A stretch of 64,000 nt of DNA from Erysipelatoclostridium sp. An173 (GCF_002160495.1 NZ_NFKR01000007.1:37839-101838), one strand, 5' to 3'. Counted from the first letter of the stretch, positions 35,695 to 44,166 are shown. Made by a program: numbers and translations. The notes: a model not told the origin generated them from the sequence alone.

Positions 35695-35722
35695 TTGTTT
35701 TATTAAAAAAAATATGTAAAAT
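35695..35722 (+). promoter_or_regulatory. rnpB promoter
   Basis: TTGTTT (35695-35700) and TAAAAT (35717-35722) are 16 nt apart, just before the RNA 5' end. Confidence 0.6.
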
Positions 35723-35726
35723 AGTA

Positions 35727-36068
35727 GTGACTCATAGAAAACGATTGCTGTAATACAGAGGAAAGTCCAGGCTTCCACAAGCTGCGATGCTTGTAGTGTT
35801 TGTACGTAACGAATAAATAAGTTACGGTAGCGTGAGCTAACGACAAGCCTAAGACCTAAACAATTTTATTGCATGGTTGATAAGCTATAAAGTGCCACAG
35901 AAACAATTCTAGTTGAAAAACTAGCTGAAAAGAGGTAAACTCTGCAAGGAAGAAACCCAAATTTGGTAGGGGAATCGTCTTGAGGGAAATGAACTAAAAG
36001 ACGGATGCTTAAAGCATAGATAAATAATCGTTTGAAAAACAGAACTTGGCTTACAAAGTGAGTCTTAA
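35727..36068 (+). ncRNA. rnpB: RNase P RNA, class B (Bacillus type)
   Basis: The catalytic RNA that trims tRNA 5' leaders is recognised from GAGGAAAGTCC (P4 5' strand, 35758-35768), AAAGTGCCACAGAAAC, GAAACCCAAATTTGGTAGGG, TAGATAAATAAT and ACAGAACTTGGCTTAC (P4 3' strand). The ends are placed where GACTCA (35729-35734) pairs with TGAGTC (36059-36064) as P1, so they are approximate to a few bases. The sequence is richer in GC than its neighbours. gpsB-rnpB adjacency is the Bacillus arrangement. Confidence 0.95.
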
Positions 36069-36070
36069 TT

Positions 36071-36093
36071 AGCTGATTTTTCAGCTTTTTTTT
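36071..36093 (+). terminator. rnpB terminator
   Basis: AGCTGA-TTTT-TCAGCT hairpin followed by eight Ts. Confidence 0.85.
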
Positions 36094-36095
36094 AT

Positions 36096-36124
36096 TTGTC
36101 TAAATTTTACTACTAGTTTATAAT
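36096..36124 (+). promoter_or_regulatory. Promoter of the TetR-family gene
   Basis: TTGTCT (36096-36101) and TATAAT (36119-36124) with a 17-nt spacer. Confidence 0.75.
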
Positions 36125-36144
36125 AGAATAAAGAGGTATGTAAA

Positions 36145-36699
36145 ATGGACAGACATGATGAAACAAAATATATTTTTGCACAAGCAATCAAAGACTTAAT
36201 TAAAGTTGTTCCTTTAGATAAAATTGCTGTTACTGATATTGTAACTAGAAGTGGAATGACTAGACAAACTTTTTATCGCTATTTTAAAGATAAATATGAT
36301 CTAGTTAACTGGTATTTTGAAAAACTAGTGTTACAATCATTTCGTCAAATGGGTAACGGATGTTCTTTACAAGAAGCTTTACAATTAAAGTTTGCTTTTA
36401 TTAACAGCGAACATTCTTTTTTTAAAGAAGCATTTAAGTCTAATGATTATAATAATTTAGTAAATTATGATTTTAACTGTATTTATGAGTTTTATAAAGG
36501 GATAATTGAAAAGAATCTTAATCATAGTGTTGATGATGATTTAGACTTTTTATTAAAAATGTATTGCAAGGGATCGATTGATATGACTGTTGATTGGGTA
36601 TTAAATGATATGCCAATTAGTATTGAAAAAATTGTTAGTTTATTAATTGAAGCTTTGCCAAAACGATTAGAACCATTTATTTTAATAGTAAATTCATAA
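36145..36699 (+). CDS. TetR/AcrR-family transcriptional regulator
   Basis: The 184-residue protein has a TetR helix-turn-helix (VPLDKIAVTDIVTRSGMTRQ then TFYRYFKDKYDLVNWYF) and an all-helical C-terminal domain of the TetR_C_7/8 sort found in DhaS-like regulators of Firmicutes. GAGGT precedes the ATG. It has its own promoter and terminator and no obvious target beside it; the MarR-MATE pair downstream is separately controlled. Ligand and target are unknown. Confidence 0.85.
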   Translation: MDRHDETKYIFAQAIKDLIKVVPLDKIAVTDIVTRSGMTRQTFYRYFKDKYDLVNWYFEKLVLQSFRQMGNGCSLQEALQLKFAFINSEHSFFKEAFKSNDYNNLVNYDFNCIYEFYKGIIEKNLNHSVDDDLDFLLKMYCKGSIDMTVDWVLNDMPISIEKIVSLLIEALPKRLEPFILIVNS

Positions 36700-36705
36700 T
36701 ATTTG

Positions 36706-36730
36706 AGCAACAGAAAACTGTTGCTTTTTA
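36706..36730 (+). terminator. Terminator of the TetR-family gene
   Basis: AGCAACAG-AAAA-CTGTTGCT followed by TTTTA. Confidence 0.85.
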
Positions 36731-36744
36731 TTTTTAATTATGGA

Positions 36745-36810
36745 TTGACTTTTTATTTAATCAAGACTATACTATGAAAAGGTTTACAAGTAAATTATAT
36801 ACAAGTAAAC
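36745..36810 (+). promoter_or_regulatory. marR-MATE promoter with tandem operators
   Basis: TTGACT (36745-36750) and TATACT (36768-36773) are 17 nt apart. From the start site on, TACAAGTAAA occurs twice (36785-36794 and 36800-36809), framed by GTTTAC (36782-36787) and GTAAAC (36805-36810). This fits autorepression by the adjacent MarR protein (inference). Confidence 0.65.
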
Positions 36811-36828
36811 TAAATTAGGTGGTGACAT

Positions 36829-37281
36829 ATGACAACAAATTTAGAAACAATGTTGAACTATTTTACTCAAATAAGAAGATATTATGCTAATGAGCTAAAT
36901 AAACGCTTGAAAGATATTAATTTATCGCCCAATGAAATTTCTATTTTAATTTTACTATCAAATAATCACTTTATTACTACTAGTAGCCAGCTGGTTGTAT
37001 TGCTTGGCGTTTCTAAAGGATTAATAAGTAGAAGCATTGATGCACTAGTAAAAAAAGAGCTAATTGAATGTAAAAGAGATAGTGAAGATAAAAGAGTAGT
37101 GCATCTTTATTTAACTGATAAAGCAGATGAGGTAAGTAAAGTATTACAATTAGAAATAGAGAAAATTAATACAGAAATTTTAGATGATATTCCAGAAGAA
37201 AGAATAAAAATTATGGAAGAAACGATGATTGATATTGCAAATGCGTTTAAAAGTAAAAATGATGAATCTGAATTTAAATAA
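36829..37281 (+). CDS. MarR-family transcriptional regulator
   Basis: The 150-residue protein has a MarR winged helix: LSPNEISILILLSNNHFI, then SSQLVVLLGVSKGLISRSID (recognition helix) and the wing KRDSEDKRVVHLYLTDKA with the conserved D-x-R. GGTGGTG precedes the ATG. A MATE exporter starts 33 nt after the stop, so the pair is probably one operon in which the regulator represses both until a toxic compound binds. Confidence 0.9.
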   Translation: MTTNLETMLNYFTQIRRYYANELNKRLKDINLSPNEISILILLSNNHFITTSSQLVVLLGVSKGLISRSIDALVKKELIECKRDSEDKRVVHLYLTDKADEVSKVLQLEIEKINTEILDDIPEERIKIMEETMIDIANAFKSKNDESEFK

Positions 37282-37314
37282 TTAGGATTTATTGTTGAAA
37301 GGTGGGTATGTTTT

Positions 37315-38691
37315 ATGAAATTAAAAATGTCTAAAGAGGTCGATCTTGGAAAAGAGCCAGTTAAACATTTATTATTTATTTTAGCAGTTCCAGCAATTAC
37401 CTCACAAGTAGTAAATGCTTTATATAATATGGTTGATCGTATGTATATTGGTCATATACCAAACATTGGTTCTGCTGCTTTAACAGGTGTTGGGGTTTGT
37501 TTTCCGATTATTATGATTGTTTCTGCTTTTGCTTATTTATTAGGTATGGGTGGTGCTCCTAGAGCTAGTATCTATATGGGAAAAAAAGATAATTCAACAG
37601 CAGAAAAAATATTAGGAAATTGTTTTACAGCGTTAGTTATTGTTGCAATTTTATTAACAGCAATTGTATTAGTTTTTAAAGAACCGTTGTTATATCTTTT
37701 TGGAGCTAGTAAGAATACTATTCCTTATGCTCTTGAATATATTACTATTTATGCAATAGGAACAATATTTGTTCAATTAACATTAGGTTTAAATTCATTT
37801 ATTTCGGCACAAGGTTTTTCAAAAATTAGTATGCTTACAGTTATTATTGGTGCGGTAACTAATATTATCTTAGATCCAATTTTGATTTTTGGTTTTGATA
37901 TGGGAGTAAAAGGTGCAGCTGTTGCTACCGTATTATCTCAAGCTTTAAGTGCTGTTTGGGCAATCTGGTTTTTATCAGGTAAAAATACAATTTTAAAATT
38001 GAAAAAAGAAAACTTAAAAATAGATATGCATATTTTAGCACCATGTATTGCATTAGGAATCGCTCCGTTTGTAATGCAAGCAACAGAAAGTATTTTAGTG
38101 TTATGCTTTAACTCATCATTATTAAAATATGGTGGCGACTTAGCTGTTGGTGCGATGACTATTTTATCAAGTATTATGCAATTTGCGATGTTACCATTAC
38201 AAGGATTAACTCAAGGTGGTCAACCAATTATTAGTTATAACTATGGTGCTAATAATGCTAGTAGAGTTAAAGAAGCTTTCAAATTGCAAACTATTTCTTG
38301 TTTTACTTATTCATCTATATTATGGGCTTTAGTAATGTTAGTACCATCATTATTTGTTTCTATTTTTACAAGTGATCCACAATTAATGGAAATTACAAAA
38401 TGGGCATTAAGAATTTATATGGCAGGAGTATTATTGATGGGAATTCAAGTTTCTTGTCAACAATCATTCATTGCTTTTGGTAATTCTAAAAAAAGTGCAT
38501 TTTTGGCAATATTTAGAAAAATTATTGTTTTAATTCCACTTATTTATATTTTACCATTATTTATTGAAGATCAAGTTTTCGCAGTATTTTTAGCTGAACC
38601 AATTGCAGATACTATTGCGGTGTTAACTACTACAATAATGTTCTATTTTGAATTTAAAAATATGATGAAAAAGATGAATGAAAGTAAATAA
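37315..38691 (+). CDS. MATE-family multidrug/Na+ antiporter
   Basis: The 458-residue protein has about twelve membrane helices in two halves. PAITSQVVNALYNMVDRMYIG and the second-half LQGLTQGGQPIISYNYGANN are conserved MATE motifs (NorM/MepA type). It should export cationic drugs or bile-type compounds in exchange for Na+ or H+. The AGGTGG upstream region gives an acceptable RBS. It lies behind a marR gene, an arrangement like mepR-mepA of staphylococci. Confidence 0.92.
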   Translation: MKLKMSKEVDLGKEPVKHLLFILAVPAITSQVVNALYNMVDRMYIGHIPNIGSAALTGVGVCFPIIMIVSAFAYLLGMGGAPRASIYMGKKDNSTAEKILGNCFTALVIVAILLTAIVLVFKEPLLYLFGASKNTIPYALEYITIYAIGTIFVQLTLGLNSFISAQGFSKISMLTVIIGAVTNIILDPILIFGFDMGVKGAAVATVLSQALSAVWAIWFLSGKNTILKLKKENLKIDMHILAPCIALGIAPFVMQATESILVLCFNSSLLKYGGDLAVGAMTILSSIMQFAMLPLQGLTQGGQPIISYNYGANNASRVKEAFKLQTISCFTYSSILWALVMLVPSLFVSIFTSDPQLMEITKWALRIYMAGVLLMGIQVSCQQSFIAFGNSKKSAFLAIFRKIIVLIPLIYILPLFIEDQVFAVFLAEPIADTIAVLTTTIMFYFEFKNMMKKMNESK

Positions 38692-38706
38692 CTGATTTTA
38701 TAAATA

Positions 38707-38740
38707 AAGTGATAGTTAAAAAAGCTATCACTTATTTTTT
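38707..38740 (+). terminator. Terminator after the MATE gene
   Basis: AAGTGATAG / CTATCACTT stem with a 9-nt loop followed by TATTTTTT. Confidence 0.85.
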
Positions 38741-38765
38741 GCATTTAGACCAGCTTTGTTATAAT

Positions 38766-38799
38766 AAAAACCCCACCAATCTACGGAGGTGGGATTTTT
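38766..38799. terminator. Terminator of the alcohol dehydrogenase gene
   Basis: AAAAACCCCACC pairs with GGTGGGATTTTT (one mismatch) around a short loop; it has T-runs on both strands and serves the minus-strand gene. Confidence 0.85.
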
Positions 38800-38818
38800 A
38801 TTAAATTCTGTTTTATTG

Positions 38819-39964
38819 TTATAATAATGATTTATATAATTCTTTGATTTCTTCAACACTAGTGTCTCTTGGGTTACCTGGACAACAAGCATCAGCTAGA
38901 GCAGATTCACTTAAGAAATCTAAGTCTTCAACTTTTACGATATCTTTTAAGTCAGTTGGGATACCAACATCTTGAGATAATTTTTTAACTGCATCAACAG
39001 CGGCTTTTCGGTATTCTTCTTGTGACATACCAGTTGTATCAACACCCATAGCTTCTGCGATATCTTTATATTTTTCACCAGTATATTCAGCATTATATTC
39101 CATAACTGTTGGTAAGATAATTGCGTTTGCTACACCATGAGGAGTATCATATAAAGCTCCAAGTGGGTGAGCCATTGAGTGAACTAAACCTAAACCTACA
39201 TTAGAGAATCCCATACCTGCAACATATTGTCCTAAAGCCATACCTTCTCTACCTTCAGGAGTATTATCTACAGCACCTCTTAATGATCTAGAAATAATTT
39301 CAATTGCTTTTAAATGGAACATATCAGATAATTCCCAAGCACCTTTAGTAATATAACCTTCAATAGCATGAGTTAAAGCATCCATACCTGTTGCTGCTGT
39401 TAAACCTTTTGGCATAGTTGACATCATATCTGGATCAACAAAAGCAACTACTGGAATATCATGAACATCTACACAAACCATTTTTCTATCTTTTTGAGCA
39501 TCTGTGATTACGTAGTTGATAGTAACTTCAGCAGCTGTTCCTGCAGTAGTAGGTACTGCGAAGATAGGAGTACATGGGTTTTTAGTATCTGCAACACCTT
39601 CTAAGCTTCTAACATCACTAAATTCTGGGTTTCTATCAATAATACCAACAGCTTTTGCAGTATCCATTGAAGATCCTCCACCGATTGCAATAATGTAATC
39701 AGCTTTAGCGTTGTGTAATGCTTCTACTCCGTGTTGTACATTTTCGATTGTTGGATTTGCTTTAATATCTGAATAAACTTCATAAGCTAATCCAGCTTCA
39801 TCTAATAAATCAGTAACTTTTTTGGTAACACCAAATTTAATTAAATCAGGATCTGAACAAACTAATGCTTTTTTAAATCCTCTTGCTTTTGCTTCGTTAG
39901 GAATTTCATTAATTGCTCCTTTTCCATGATAACTTGTTTCGTTTAATACAAATCTGTTTGCCAT
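38819..39964 (-). CDS. fucO: Iron-dependent alcohol dehydrogenase, lactaldehyde reductase (FucO) type
   Basis: The 381-residue NAD-dependent group III alcohol dehydrogenase is very close to E. coli FucO in length and motif order: start MANRFVLNETSYHGKGAI, GGGSSMDTAKAVGI, VPTTAGTAAEVTINYVITD, GMDALTHAIEGYITKGAWEL, and GLVHSMAHPLGALYDTPHG with metal-binding histidines. FucO reduces lactaldehyde to 1,2-propanediol; no fucose or rhamnose genes are nearby, so general aldehyde reduction in fermentation is also possible. ATG 39964 follows AAGGAGGAG; a longer frame to 40009 has no support. Confidence 0.92.
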   Translation of the reverse strand: MANRFVLNETSYHGKGAINEIPNEAKARGFKKALVCSDPDLIKFGVTKKVTDLLDEAGLAYEVYSDIKANPTIENVQHGVEALHNAKADYIIAIGGGSSMDTAKAVGIIDRNPEFSDVRSLEGVADTKNPCTPIFAVPTTAGTAAEVTINYVITDAQKDRKMVCVDVHDIPVVAFVDPDMMSTMPKGLTAATGMDALTHAIEGYITKGAWELSDMFHLKAIEIISRSLRGAVDNTPEGREGMALGQYVAGMGFSNVGLGLVHSMAHPLGALYDTPHGVANAIILPTVMEYNAEYTGEKYKDIAEAMGVDTTGMSQEEYRKAAVDAVKKLSQDVGIPTDLKDIVKVEDLDFLSESALADACCPGNPRDTSVEEIKELYKSLL

Positions 39965-40029
39965 ATTTTTAAGTCTCCTCCTTTGTTTTAACTGTCTATA
40001 TTTTATCATTCTTGTGAAAATAAAAACAA

Positions 40030-40053
40030 GTTACAAATGTAAGCGTTTGTAAC
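40030..40053. promoter_or_regulatory. Dyad with cre-like core upstream of fucO
   Basis: GTTACAAA (40030-40037) and TTTGTAAC (40046-40053) form an 8-8-8 dyad ending next to the fucO -35. Its core TGTAAGCGTTTGTA (40038-40051) matches the CcpA cre consensus TGWAANCGNTNWCA at 12 of 14 positions. Whether CcpA or another protein binds is open. Confidence 0.5.
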
Positions 40054-40069
40054 ATTTAACTAAATACTT

Positions 40070-40103
40070 AAATTTGTTAATGACTTATGTTTTTAACAAA
40101 TTT
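40070..40103. promoter_or_regulatory. Second dyad with Rex-like half-sites
   Basis: AAATTTGTTAA (40070-40080) and TTAACAAATTT (40093-40103) contain TTGTTAA and TTAACAA, the half-sites of the clostridial Rex box, but 12 nt apart instead of 4. A plus-strand T-run follows, so a stray hairpin is the alternative. Confidence 0.35.
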
Positions 40104-40283
40104 TTGTGGTTTATATATTTTTTTAAGAAAATAGTTAAAAATATTATTTTTAGATAATAAAAAAATTTTTCTAAAAAAACTTGTTATTAGTACATCAAAA
40201 GTTTATATTTATAAGGTAAAATAAAATAGTAATAAAGATGTATATTAAAATAAATCTTTCATAAAATAAATGTGATTAGGTTA

Positions 40284-40311
40284 TTGTCATAAGTAAGAAT
40301 TATGATATAAT
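40284..40311 (+). promoter_or_regulatory. rodZ-pgsA-cinA promoter
   Basis: TTGTCA (40284-40289) and TATAAT (40306-40311) are 16 nt apart, with TGA before the hexamer (extended -10). Confidence 0.75.
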
Positions 40312-40360
40312 TTATTTGTTTATTAAAGACGTTTTTTTAAAATAAAAAGGAGGATAGCTC

Positions 40361-41353
40361 ATGGAAAACATTAGCGAACGTGTTAAAAAAGAACGTGAGG
40401 CTAGAGGGATTACCCTTGAAGAACTAGCTAAAGGAACATTTATTTCAGTGGCTGTCTTGAAAGATATAGAATCTGGAAATTTTGATACATTTAAAGGTGA
40501 TGAATTATATCTTAAAATGTATTTAAGAAAAATCGCTAAATATTTAGGTTTAGAAGAAAAAGAGCTTGATGCAGATTTTGAAGCATTAACTCAAGAAATA
40601 CAATTAGAAGAAATACGACAAGAGGATTTGGCTAAACGTTTAGCTGATGAAAATAAAAAGAACATTACTATTTCTGAAAAGGTTAGTGATTCGTTCAAAG
40701 ATTTGAAAAAAATAAAACCAAAGAAACCGATTTCTAATAAACGAGTTTACGAAGATCGTTATTTATTACGATATCTTAAATATGCGTTAGTAGGAGTTAT
40801 TTGCATAGCATTAGTATTTGTTGTCTGGTATACAATTATTGCAAGTAAATCAGATGATAGTAGTGATTTTAATAACAATAATACACCTACAGTAGAAGGA
40901 AATAACGAAGCAGCTAATCAAAATACTGATGAACAAAATGATACAGAAAACAATAATAATCCAGCTGACCAAGAACCAGCTGAGCAGACACCAGCAGTTA
41001 CTATTACTAAAAATGGTGAATTAAATTACAGTTTTAGTGTAGATGAAAGTCAACCAACTGTTAAATTCAGAGTTGAATTTGTTGGGCGTTCATGGTGTCA
41101 ATTAGATTATAATGGTAGTGAATATGATGGTTTTAGAACTGGAATTTATAATGATGCAAATACAAGTAATTCATTAGATGCTACGCCAGAAGTAGTAGAG
41201 TTAGAATTTAATAAAGATGAATTCCAAACTCTTGAATTGACAATGGGGGCATTTTATGGGCATCGTTTCTATATAAATGATACGCAAATTGAAATTGATC
41301 CAAGTGAATACGATGGGGGTAAGAAAACTCTTGTCTTAACGAAGGTGCAATAA
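40361..41353 (+). CDS. rodZ: RodZ-like cytoskeletal membrane protein
   Basis: The 330-residue protein has a cytoplasmic Cro/C1-type helix-turn-helix (about 1-70; KEREARGITLEELAKGTFIS), a basic juxtamembrane stretch, one membrane helix (about 138-162), an Asn/Asp/Glu-rich linker with NNNN tracts, and a C-terminal beta domain of the DUF4115 type (about 215-330). RodZ ties MreB to the membrane in rod-shaped cells. AAGGAGGATAG precedes the ATG. It corresponds to Bacillus ymfM at the head of ymfM-pgsA-cinA-recA. Confidence 0.9.
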   Translation: MENISERVKKEREARGITLEELAKGTFISVAVLKDIESGNFDTFKGDELYLKMYLRKIAKYLGLEEKELDADFEALTQEIQLEEIRQEDLAKRLADENKKNITISEKVSDSFKDLKKIKPKKPISNKRVYEDRYLLRYLKYALVGVICIALVFVVWYTIIASKSDDSSDFNNNNTPTVEGNNEAANQNTDEQNDTENNNNPADQEPAEQTPAVTITKNGELNYSFSVDESQPTVKFRVEFVGRSWCQLDYNGSEYDGFRTGIYNDANTSNSLDATPEVVELEFNKDEFQTLELTMGAFYGHRFYINDTQIEIDPSEYDGGKKTLVLTKVQ

Positions 41354-41946
41354 TGAATTTGCCAAATCGACTCACGATTACCAGAATTTTACTGGTACCG
41401 GTATTAATTATCATTTATATGTTTCCATATGCCGATTTTGGCATTGAAGTAGCAAATTTTCATGTTTTAAATACAGATATTTCATTAGTTAATTTAGTTA
41501 TTTTAGTGATTTTTATTGTCGCTTCGTTTACAGATTATTTAGATGGGCAAATTGCTCGTCGAGAAGATCTGGTTACGACATTTGGTAAGTTTGTTGACCC
41601 AATTGCTGATAAGTTATTAATAAATACTATCTTTCTATTATTAGCAAGTAACCAGGTAATAAATATTATTATCCCGATTATTATGATATCTCGGGATACT
41701 ATTGTTGATGCAATTAAGATGTCTGCAGCTAGTAAACAAGTAGTAGTTGCTGCTAGTAAATTAGGAAAGCTTAAGACTGTAACGCAAATAATTGCAATTT
41801 GTATGTTATTATTAAATAATTTTCCATTTAGTGCTTTAAATATTGATGTAGCAACTATTTTTGCTTGGATAGCAACGGTAGTATCTGTAATTAGTGGAAT
41901 TGATTATTTTATGAAAAATCGTGAAATGCTTATGGAGACTATGTGA
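41353..41946 (+). CDS. pgsA: CDP-diacylglycerol--glycerol-3-phosphate 3-phosphatidyltransferase
   Basis: The 197-residue membrane enzyme makes phosphatidylglycerophosphate, the first step to phosphatidylglycerol. The CDP-alcohol phosphotransferase motif D-G-x2-A-R-x8-G-x3-D-x3-D is complete in DYLDGQIARREDLVTTFG, followed by KFVDPIADK. An N-terminal LPNRLTITRILLVPVLI is typical of PgsA. The start overlaps the rodZ stop by one base (TAATG) and the stop overlaps cinA by one base (TGATG), so the three genes are coupled. Confidence 0.95.
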   Translation: MNLPNRLTITRILLVPVLIIIYMFPYADFGIEVANFHVLNTDISLVNLVILVIFIVASFTDYLDGQIARREDLVTTFGKFVDPIADKLLINTIFLLLASNQVINIIIPIIMISRDTIVDAIKMSAASKQVVVAASKLGKLKTVTQIIAICMLLLNNFPFSALNIDVATIFAWIATVVSVISGIDYFMKNREMLMETM

Positions 41947-42404
41947 TGAAAGAATTAGCAAAATTTTTAATTGACAATAATATAAGTATATCTAGTGTAG
42001 AAAGTTTTACAGTAGGTAACTTTGCCGCAATGCTAGGAAGTATTCCTGGCATTTCTAAGGTTTATAAGGGTAGTTTAGTAACATATCAAAGTGTTACAAA
42101 GGAAAGACTGTTAGGAATTTCTCATGATATAATTCAAAAATATGGCGTTGTAAGTAAAGAAATCGCTTCTTTAATGTGTATTAATGGAAAACAGATTTTA
42201 GATAGCGATATTTGCATTTCGTTTACTGGCAATGCTGGACCTGATGCCATGGAAGGTAAACCGGTTGGTTTAGTCTATATTGGTATCTATTATCATGGTA
42301 TTAATGTTTATGAATTGAATTTAAAAGGTAGTCGCCAGGAAATTCAAAAGCAGGCAATTGATTTTGTTATTAGAAAATTAACAAAGAAGATAAAAGTAAA
42401 TTAA
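41946..42404 (+). CDS. CinA C-terminal domain protein (NMN amidohydrolase-like)
   Basis: The 152-residue protein equals only the C-terminal half of CinA. In other bacteria this domain (PncC) deamidates nicotinamide mononucleotide. SVESFTVGNFAAMLGSIPGI, VYKGSLVTYQ, YGVVSKEIA and ISFTGNAGPDAMEGKPVGLVY are recognisable, although the usual ESCTGG entry motif is changed to ESFTVG. The N-terminal MoaB-like half is absent. That change makes catalytic activity uncertain. recA follows after 38 nt, as cinA-recA does in Bacillus and Streptococcus. Confidence 0.82.
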   Translation: MKELAKFLIDNNISISSVESFTVGNFAAMLGSIPGISKVYKGSLVTYQSVTKERLLGISHDIIQKYGVVSKEIASLMCINGKQILDSDICISFTGNAGPDAMEGKPVGLVYIGIYYHGINVYELNLKGSRQEIQKQAIDFVIRKLTKKIKVN

Positions 42405-42442
42405 GATTTTTGGGAGTATATATATAGTAGGAGGGAAAAAAG

Positions 42443-43501
42443 ATGGCAGAAGCAAAGACAAAAGAAACTAAAGCTAGTAAAGAAGAAGCTAAAAAAGCCC
42501 AAGCTTTAGAAGATGCAATTAAAGCAATTGAAAAGAAATATGGAAAAGGATCAGTAATGAAGTTAGGTGATCGTGCTGCTGTTAGTGTTGATGTCATTCC
42601 TACTGGTTCATTAACTTTAGATTTAGCTTTGGGTATTGGTGGATATCCTAAAGGGAGAATTATTGAAATATACGGACCGGAATCTAGTGGTAAGACAACA
42701 TTGACACTTCATGCTATTGCTGAATGTCAAAAACAAGGTGGTCGTGCTGCTTTTATTGATGCAGAACATGCCATTGATCCTGTATATGCTCAAAATTTAG
42801 GGGTAAATATTGATGAATTGATTTTATCACAGCCAGATTCTGGTGAACAAGGATTAGAAATTGCGGAAACATTAGTACGTTCTGGAGCGATTGATTTAGT
42901 TGTAGTTGACTCAGTTGCTGCATTAGTTCCTCAAGTTGAATTAGATGGGGAAATGGGTGATGCTCAAATGGGATTGCAGGCACGTTTAATGTCTAAAGCA
43001 TTACGTAAAATTGCTGCAGAGTTAAATAAATCTGAATGTACAATTATTTTTATTAACCAATTGAGAGAAAAAATTGGAGTTATGTTTGGAAATCCAGAAA
43101 CAACTACTGGTGGTCGTGCATTGAAATTCTATTCATCAGTTAGAGTAGAAATTCGTCGTAGTGAAGCTATAAAGTCTGGTAGTGATATAGTTGGTAATAA
43201 AGTTAATATTAAAGTAGTTAAAAACAAAGTTGCTCCACCATTTAAATCTACGCAAGTTGATATTATTTATGGAAAAGGTATCTCTCGTGATGGTGAAGTG
43301 TTAGATTTAGCAGTAGAACATGATATTGTCGAAAAAAGTGGTGCCTGGTACGCCTATAAGGGCGAAAAAATTGGTCAGGGTCGTGAAAATGCTAAAAACT
43401 TTTTAAATACACATCCTGATATTATGGAAGAAATTACTCAGGCAATTGTTGCTACTTTAGAAAATGACGTTGAAGAAACTGATAAGAAAACAAAAAAATA
43501 G
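42443..43501 (+). CDS. recA: Recombinase RecA
   Basis: The 352-residue ATPase forms filaments on single-stranded DNA and drives strand exchange and the SOS response. A short Lys/Ala-rich N-terminal extension (about 1-22) precedes the core: Walker A GPESSGKT (about 78-85), [12 protein letters not shown], and loop 2 with [20 protein letters not shown]. The C-terminus is acidic with a Lys-rich tail. AGGAGGG lies 8 nt before the ATG. No clear LexA box (CGAAC-n4-GTTCG) was found upstream. Confidence 0.97.
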   Translation: MAEAKTKETKASKEEAKKAQALEDAIKAIEKKYGKGSVMKLGDRAAVSVDVIPTGSLTLDLALGIGGYPKGRIIEIYGPESSGKTTLTLHAIAECQKQGGRAAFIDAEHAIDPVYAQNLGVNIDELILSQPDSGEQGLEIAETLVRSGAIDLVVVDSVAALVPQVELDGEMGDAQMGLQARLMSKALRKIAAELNKSECTIIFINQLREKIGVMFGNPETTTGGRALKFYSSVRVEIRRSEAIKSGSDIVGNKVNIKVVKNKVAPPFKSTQVDIIYGKGISRDGEVLDLAVEHDIVEKSGAWYAYKGEKIGQGRENAKNFLNTHPDIMEEITQAIVATLENDVEETDKKTKK

Positions 43502-43506
43502 TTATA

Positions 43507-43550
43507 AAAAATGGAAAGAGAAGTTGTAATTAACTCTCTTTCCATTTTTA
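43507..43550. terminator. Bidirectional terminator after recA
   Basis: A stem of about 18 bp with a bulge (43507-43524 / 43531-43548) has A- and T-runs at its flanks. It also ends the convergent 195-residue gene, whose stop codon is inside it. Confidence 0.8.
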
Positions 43551-44135
43551 GCATATATCAAAATATACTCCAAAACTAATTAATTCTTCATTGTTTTGTT
43601 TTAAAGTTATAGTGTTCATTTCTTCGCAGGGTTCAAATTTGCTAGCAAGTTTAAATTCAATATTCTGCTGGATTCTTTCACAAATCAAAGTATAAGCGAG
43701 TTCATCCCAATATTTACAATCTTTAGCCCATGAACATATTTCAGGTAATTCTTCATCAAACTCAATTGCATCACTTGTGTGTTGTAAGATGTATTTTTTT
43801 AGAAAATCAGTAATAAATTTTTCTGGAGATAAAGTAAAATATTTTTTATAATCAGAAGTATCGCTTAAAATTAAATTAGCTTGAGCTATCTGAGTAGCAA
43901 AATCCATTTCTTGTAGTTGAATGTCATAGCCAACAAAATCTCCCCATTTTGAATATATTGGTTCACCACATATAATCAGTCTAGTATCTTGCTGTAATTT
44001 AGTATTTAAACATTTATCAATAACTTTTTTAAATTCGTCAGAAACAGGTTTGATTCGATTTTCAAATGCTGTTTTTAATGAATTTAAAGTATCTTCTTGA
44101 TTTATAACGTTCCATAATTTTTCTTTATTAGTCAT
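43548..44135 (-). CDS. Unknown 195-residue protein downstream of an XRE regulator
   Basis: I do not recognise this protein. It is soluble and mostly helical, acidic, with no signal peptide, membrane helix or obvious catalytic motif. Recognisable stretches are ICGEPIYSKWGDFVGYDIQ and ICSWAKDCKYWDELAYTLIC with several cysteines. AGGAGGATATAT precedes the ATG. It starts 31 nt after the XRE gene in the same direction, so the two are probably co-transcribed. The position between recA and rny, where Bacillus has no counterpart, marks it as accessory. Confidence 0.6.
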   Translation of the reverse strand: MTNKEKLWNVINQEDTLNSLKTAFENRIKPVSDEFKKVIDKCLNTKLQQDTRLIICGEPIYSKWGDFVGYDIQLQEMDFATQIAQANLILSDTSDYKKYFTLSPEKFITDFLKKYILQHTSDAIEFDEELPEICSWAKDCKYWDELAYTLICERIQQNIEFKLASKFEPCEEMNTITLKQNNEELISFGVYFDIC

Positions 44136-44166
44136 ATATATCCTCCTAAAATATTAAATTCGTAAA

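Larger units (their letters stand above)
39965..40360. promoter_or_regulatory. Divergent regulatory region between fucO and rodZ
   Basis: This roughly 400-nt gap holds the fucO promoter on the minus strand (TTGTTT 40029-40024, TAAAAT 40005-40000, 18-nt spacer). It also holds two dyads (40030-40053 and 40070-40103), an AT-rich stretch with nothing recognisable (about 40105-40275), and the rodZ promoter (40284-40311). Confidence 0.6.

Noticed and set aside
42405..42442. LexA (SOS) box before recA
   Set aside because: No CGAAC-n4-GTTCG-like sequence was found in the short gap.
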